64,000 nucleotides of DNA from BOG-908 sp965199235 (GTDB taxonomy: Bacteria; Pseudomonadota; Alphaproteobacteria; Acetobacterales; Acetobacteraceae), in the NCBI GenBank assembly GCA_965199235.1, contig CBDAQU010000002.1, positions 2,542,001-2,606,000 of the forward strand, written 5' to 3'. The notes under the pieces are model-generated. The model searched no databases and was not told the DNA's origin. It worked only from the letters and a program-made list of their open reading frames with translations. Below are positions 62,953 to 64,000 of this stretch, one piece after another (positions within the stretch are counted from its first letter, which is position 1; every line of letters starts with the position of its first letter). The translations under genes and the position numbers were made by a program.

Positions 62953-63680
62953 GTCGTAACGGGCACTCCACCCTCGCAGCGCTGTGGGTTTACCTGCACA
63001 CGCAACCTTTGCTGTGGCTGACGGCGACGTTGGCGGCGTACGCGGCTGGTGTGGTGCTGCACGAACGCGCGGGGCGCGTGCCCGCTGTCAACGCGGTCGC
63101 GATCGCGGTCGCCCTGCTGGTTGCAGTGCTGCTTGCGACCGGAACGAGCTACGCCACCTATTTCAGCGGCGCGCAGTTCGTGCATTTCCTGCTGGGTCCG
63201 GCGACCGTGGCGCTTGCGGTGCCGCTGTTCCGTAACCGCCAGCTGGTCGGCCGCGCCTGGCTGCCGATCGGCGCGGCCCTGGTCGCCGGTTCGATCACCG
63301 CGGCAGGGTCCGCGATGGCGATCGCCTGGGCGCTGGGCGCGTCGCGGCAGAGCGTGCTGTCTCTGGCGCCGAAATCGGTGACGACGCCGATCGCCATGGG
63401 GGTGTCCGAACGCATCGGCGGCTCGCCCTCGCTGACCGCCGTGCTGGTGATCTGCACCGGCATCGTCGGCGCGATCGTGGCGACGCCGTTGCTGAACGCG
63501 ATCGGAGCTCGCGACTGGCGCGCGCGCGGGTTCGCCGTTGGACTCGCGGCCCATGGGCTCGGAACGGCGCGTGCGTTTCAGGTGGACGAGCTGGCAGGCA
63601 CGTTCGCCGGGGTGGCCGTCGGTCTGAACGGGATCGCAACCGCGGTGATCGTGCCGTTGCTGGTAAGGCTCCTGCCGTGA
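62949..63680 (+). CDS. lrgB: LrgB family protein
   Basis: 243 aa from ATG 62949, coupled to lrgA. About seven or more membrane helices with TYFSGAQFVHFLLGPATVAL, LAPKSVTTPIAMGVSERIGG and AAHGLGTARAFQVDELAGTF, the signature of LrgB/PlgG. Plant PLGG1 of this family exports glycolate/glycerate from plastids; with glcDEF in the same window a glycolate link is attractive but unproven. Confidence 0.92.
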   Translation: MSRNGHSTLAALWVYLHTQPLLWLTATLAAYAAGVVLHERAGRVPAVNAVAIAVALLVAVLLATGTSYATYFSGAQFVHFLLGPATVALAVPLFRNRQLVGRAWLPIGAALVAGSITAAGSAMAIAWALGASRQSVLSLAPKSVTTPIAMGVSERIGGSPSLTAVLVICTGIVGAIVATPLLNAIGARDWRARGFAVGLAAHGLGTARAFQVDELAGTFAGVAVGLNGIATAVIVPLLVRLLP

Positions 63681-63697
63681 AGGCGTGCCACTCCGGC

Positions 63698-63811
63698 TAG
63701 ACCGGTTCACGCAGAGTGTCCGCGAGTAGGCGGACCCCAAACCGGTCTAGGCCTTGTTTTGACGAGCAATTTCGTCACTCAGACTATTCCAGCCTGCGTG
63801 ACATTGCTCTA
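63698..63811 (-). repeat. TA-flanked two-hairpin repeat, copy 4 (inverted)
   Basis: Complete copy on the minus strand, reading TAGAGCAATGTCACGCAGG to GAACCGGTCTA from 63811 to 63698. TA at 63810-63811 and 63698-63699. The complement of 63809-63811 is the TAG stop codon of the downstream minus-strand gene. The left hairpin GAGCAATGTCAC / GTGACGAAATTGCTC is best preserved here. Confidence 0.87.
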
Positions 63812-64000
63812 ACCTGCAGCCGGATCGGCCGATCCGAAACGCCCCATCCTCACGTCCTTTGCCTCTTGGCCGAAGATCATCAGCACGATGATCAGCACTG
63901 CGGCGGTTCCAGCCACGCCCACCAGCGGCCAGCGGTAATCATGGCCCACCGCATCCGCCCAAGCATTCTGCAGCGGCAGGTTCAGCGCGGCCAAGAAGTT
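63809..64000 (-). CDS. C-terminal end of a probable MFS transporter, cut by window end
   Basis: The frame is open to the window edge, so the 5' part is missing. The visible 63 residues begin NFLAALNLPLQNAWADAVG, then hydrophilic HDYRW, a last membrane helix PLVGVAGTAAVLIIVLMIFG and the tail QEAKDVRMGRFGSADPAAG. The final helix followed by GQEA resembles the end of MFS permeases (GPEARG type). The stop TAG is formed by the edge of repeat copy 4. Confidence 0.5.
   Translation of the reverse strand, partial: NFLAALNLPLQNAWADAVGHDYRWPLVGVAGTAAVLIIVLMIFGQEAKDVRMGRFGSADPAAG

Overview
The window is a 64 kb piece of a high-GC alphaproteobacterial chromosome, most likely from an acidophilic or acetic-acid-type member of the Acetobacteraceae/Rhodospirillales. 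The evidence is the gene content and order: trigger factor-clpP-clpX-lon-HU, an alphaproteobacterial-type nuoA-N operon running into birA-coaX-RNase J-DUF1467-proS-lolC-lolD-dnaE, a hopanoid transporter (HpnN), a three-subunit glycolate oxidase and a class II DAHP synthase. The taxonomic placement is inference from synteny and family knowledge; no rRNA is present. I saw no CRISPR array, transposase, prophage or plasmid module.

Layout. (1) 1-5.8 kb is a patchwork of accessory genes: TPR/rhodanese, GNAT, a small lipoprotein, RMD1/YagE-like, a PPOX-fold stress protein, a secreted unknown and a VOC protein. Two copies of a short intergenic repeat lie here. (2) 5.8-11.5 kb is the glycolate oxidase locus glcD-glcE-(clpS)-(low-GC orphan)-glcF-TPR; clpS and the orphan interrupt the usual glcDEF run. 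(3) 11.5-16.6 kb holds a Pat-like acyltransferase and, on the other strand, hpnN. (4) 16.8-23.7 kb is the proteostasis block: tRNA-Leu, tig, clpP, clpX, lon, HU. (5) 23.7-38.5 kb has tRNA-Val, tRNA-Asp and all 14 complex I genes nuoA-N with overlapping or near-touching ends; base composition drops clearly here. (6) 38.5-49.2 kb continues with birA, coaX, RNase J, DUF1467, a structured possible sRNA, proS, lolC, lolD, dnaE and tRNA-Lys. (7) 49.3-64 kb is accessory again: small lipoproteins, a HAF-repeat protein, an APC permease, an MCP-like membrane protein, DUF3108, succinate-semialdehyde dehydrogenase, DUF3224, glutathione reductase, an Fpg/Nei glycosylase, a PNGase A-like secreted protein, class II DAHP synthase, LrgA/LrgB and the end of a probable transporter.

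The most interesting signal is not a gene. A roughly 112-bp two-hairpin repeat occurs four times (1674-1787, 3883-3997, 58252-58547, 63698-63811), each copy bounded by TA dinucleotides and with imperfect terminal inverted repeats, like a MITE with TA target duplication. Both ends carry G directly after the TA, so insertion into the TA of a TAA or TAG stop codon rebuilds TAG. In three of the four sites the terminal TAG is exactly the stop codon of a neighbouring gene, and at the fourth, removing the element on paper restores a normal-looking N-terminus to a GNAT gene. One copy has its left hairpin amplified four times in tandem and sits flush against the GTG start of a DNA glycosylase gene. Other points worth a second look are a decayed duplicate of the glcF 5' end, a 50% GC orphan in the glc operon, a Pat-like enzyme with the ATP-grasp core deleted, a possible sRNA with anti-Shine-Dalgarno motifs before proS, and a bacterial PNGase A homologue.
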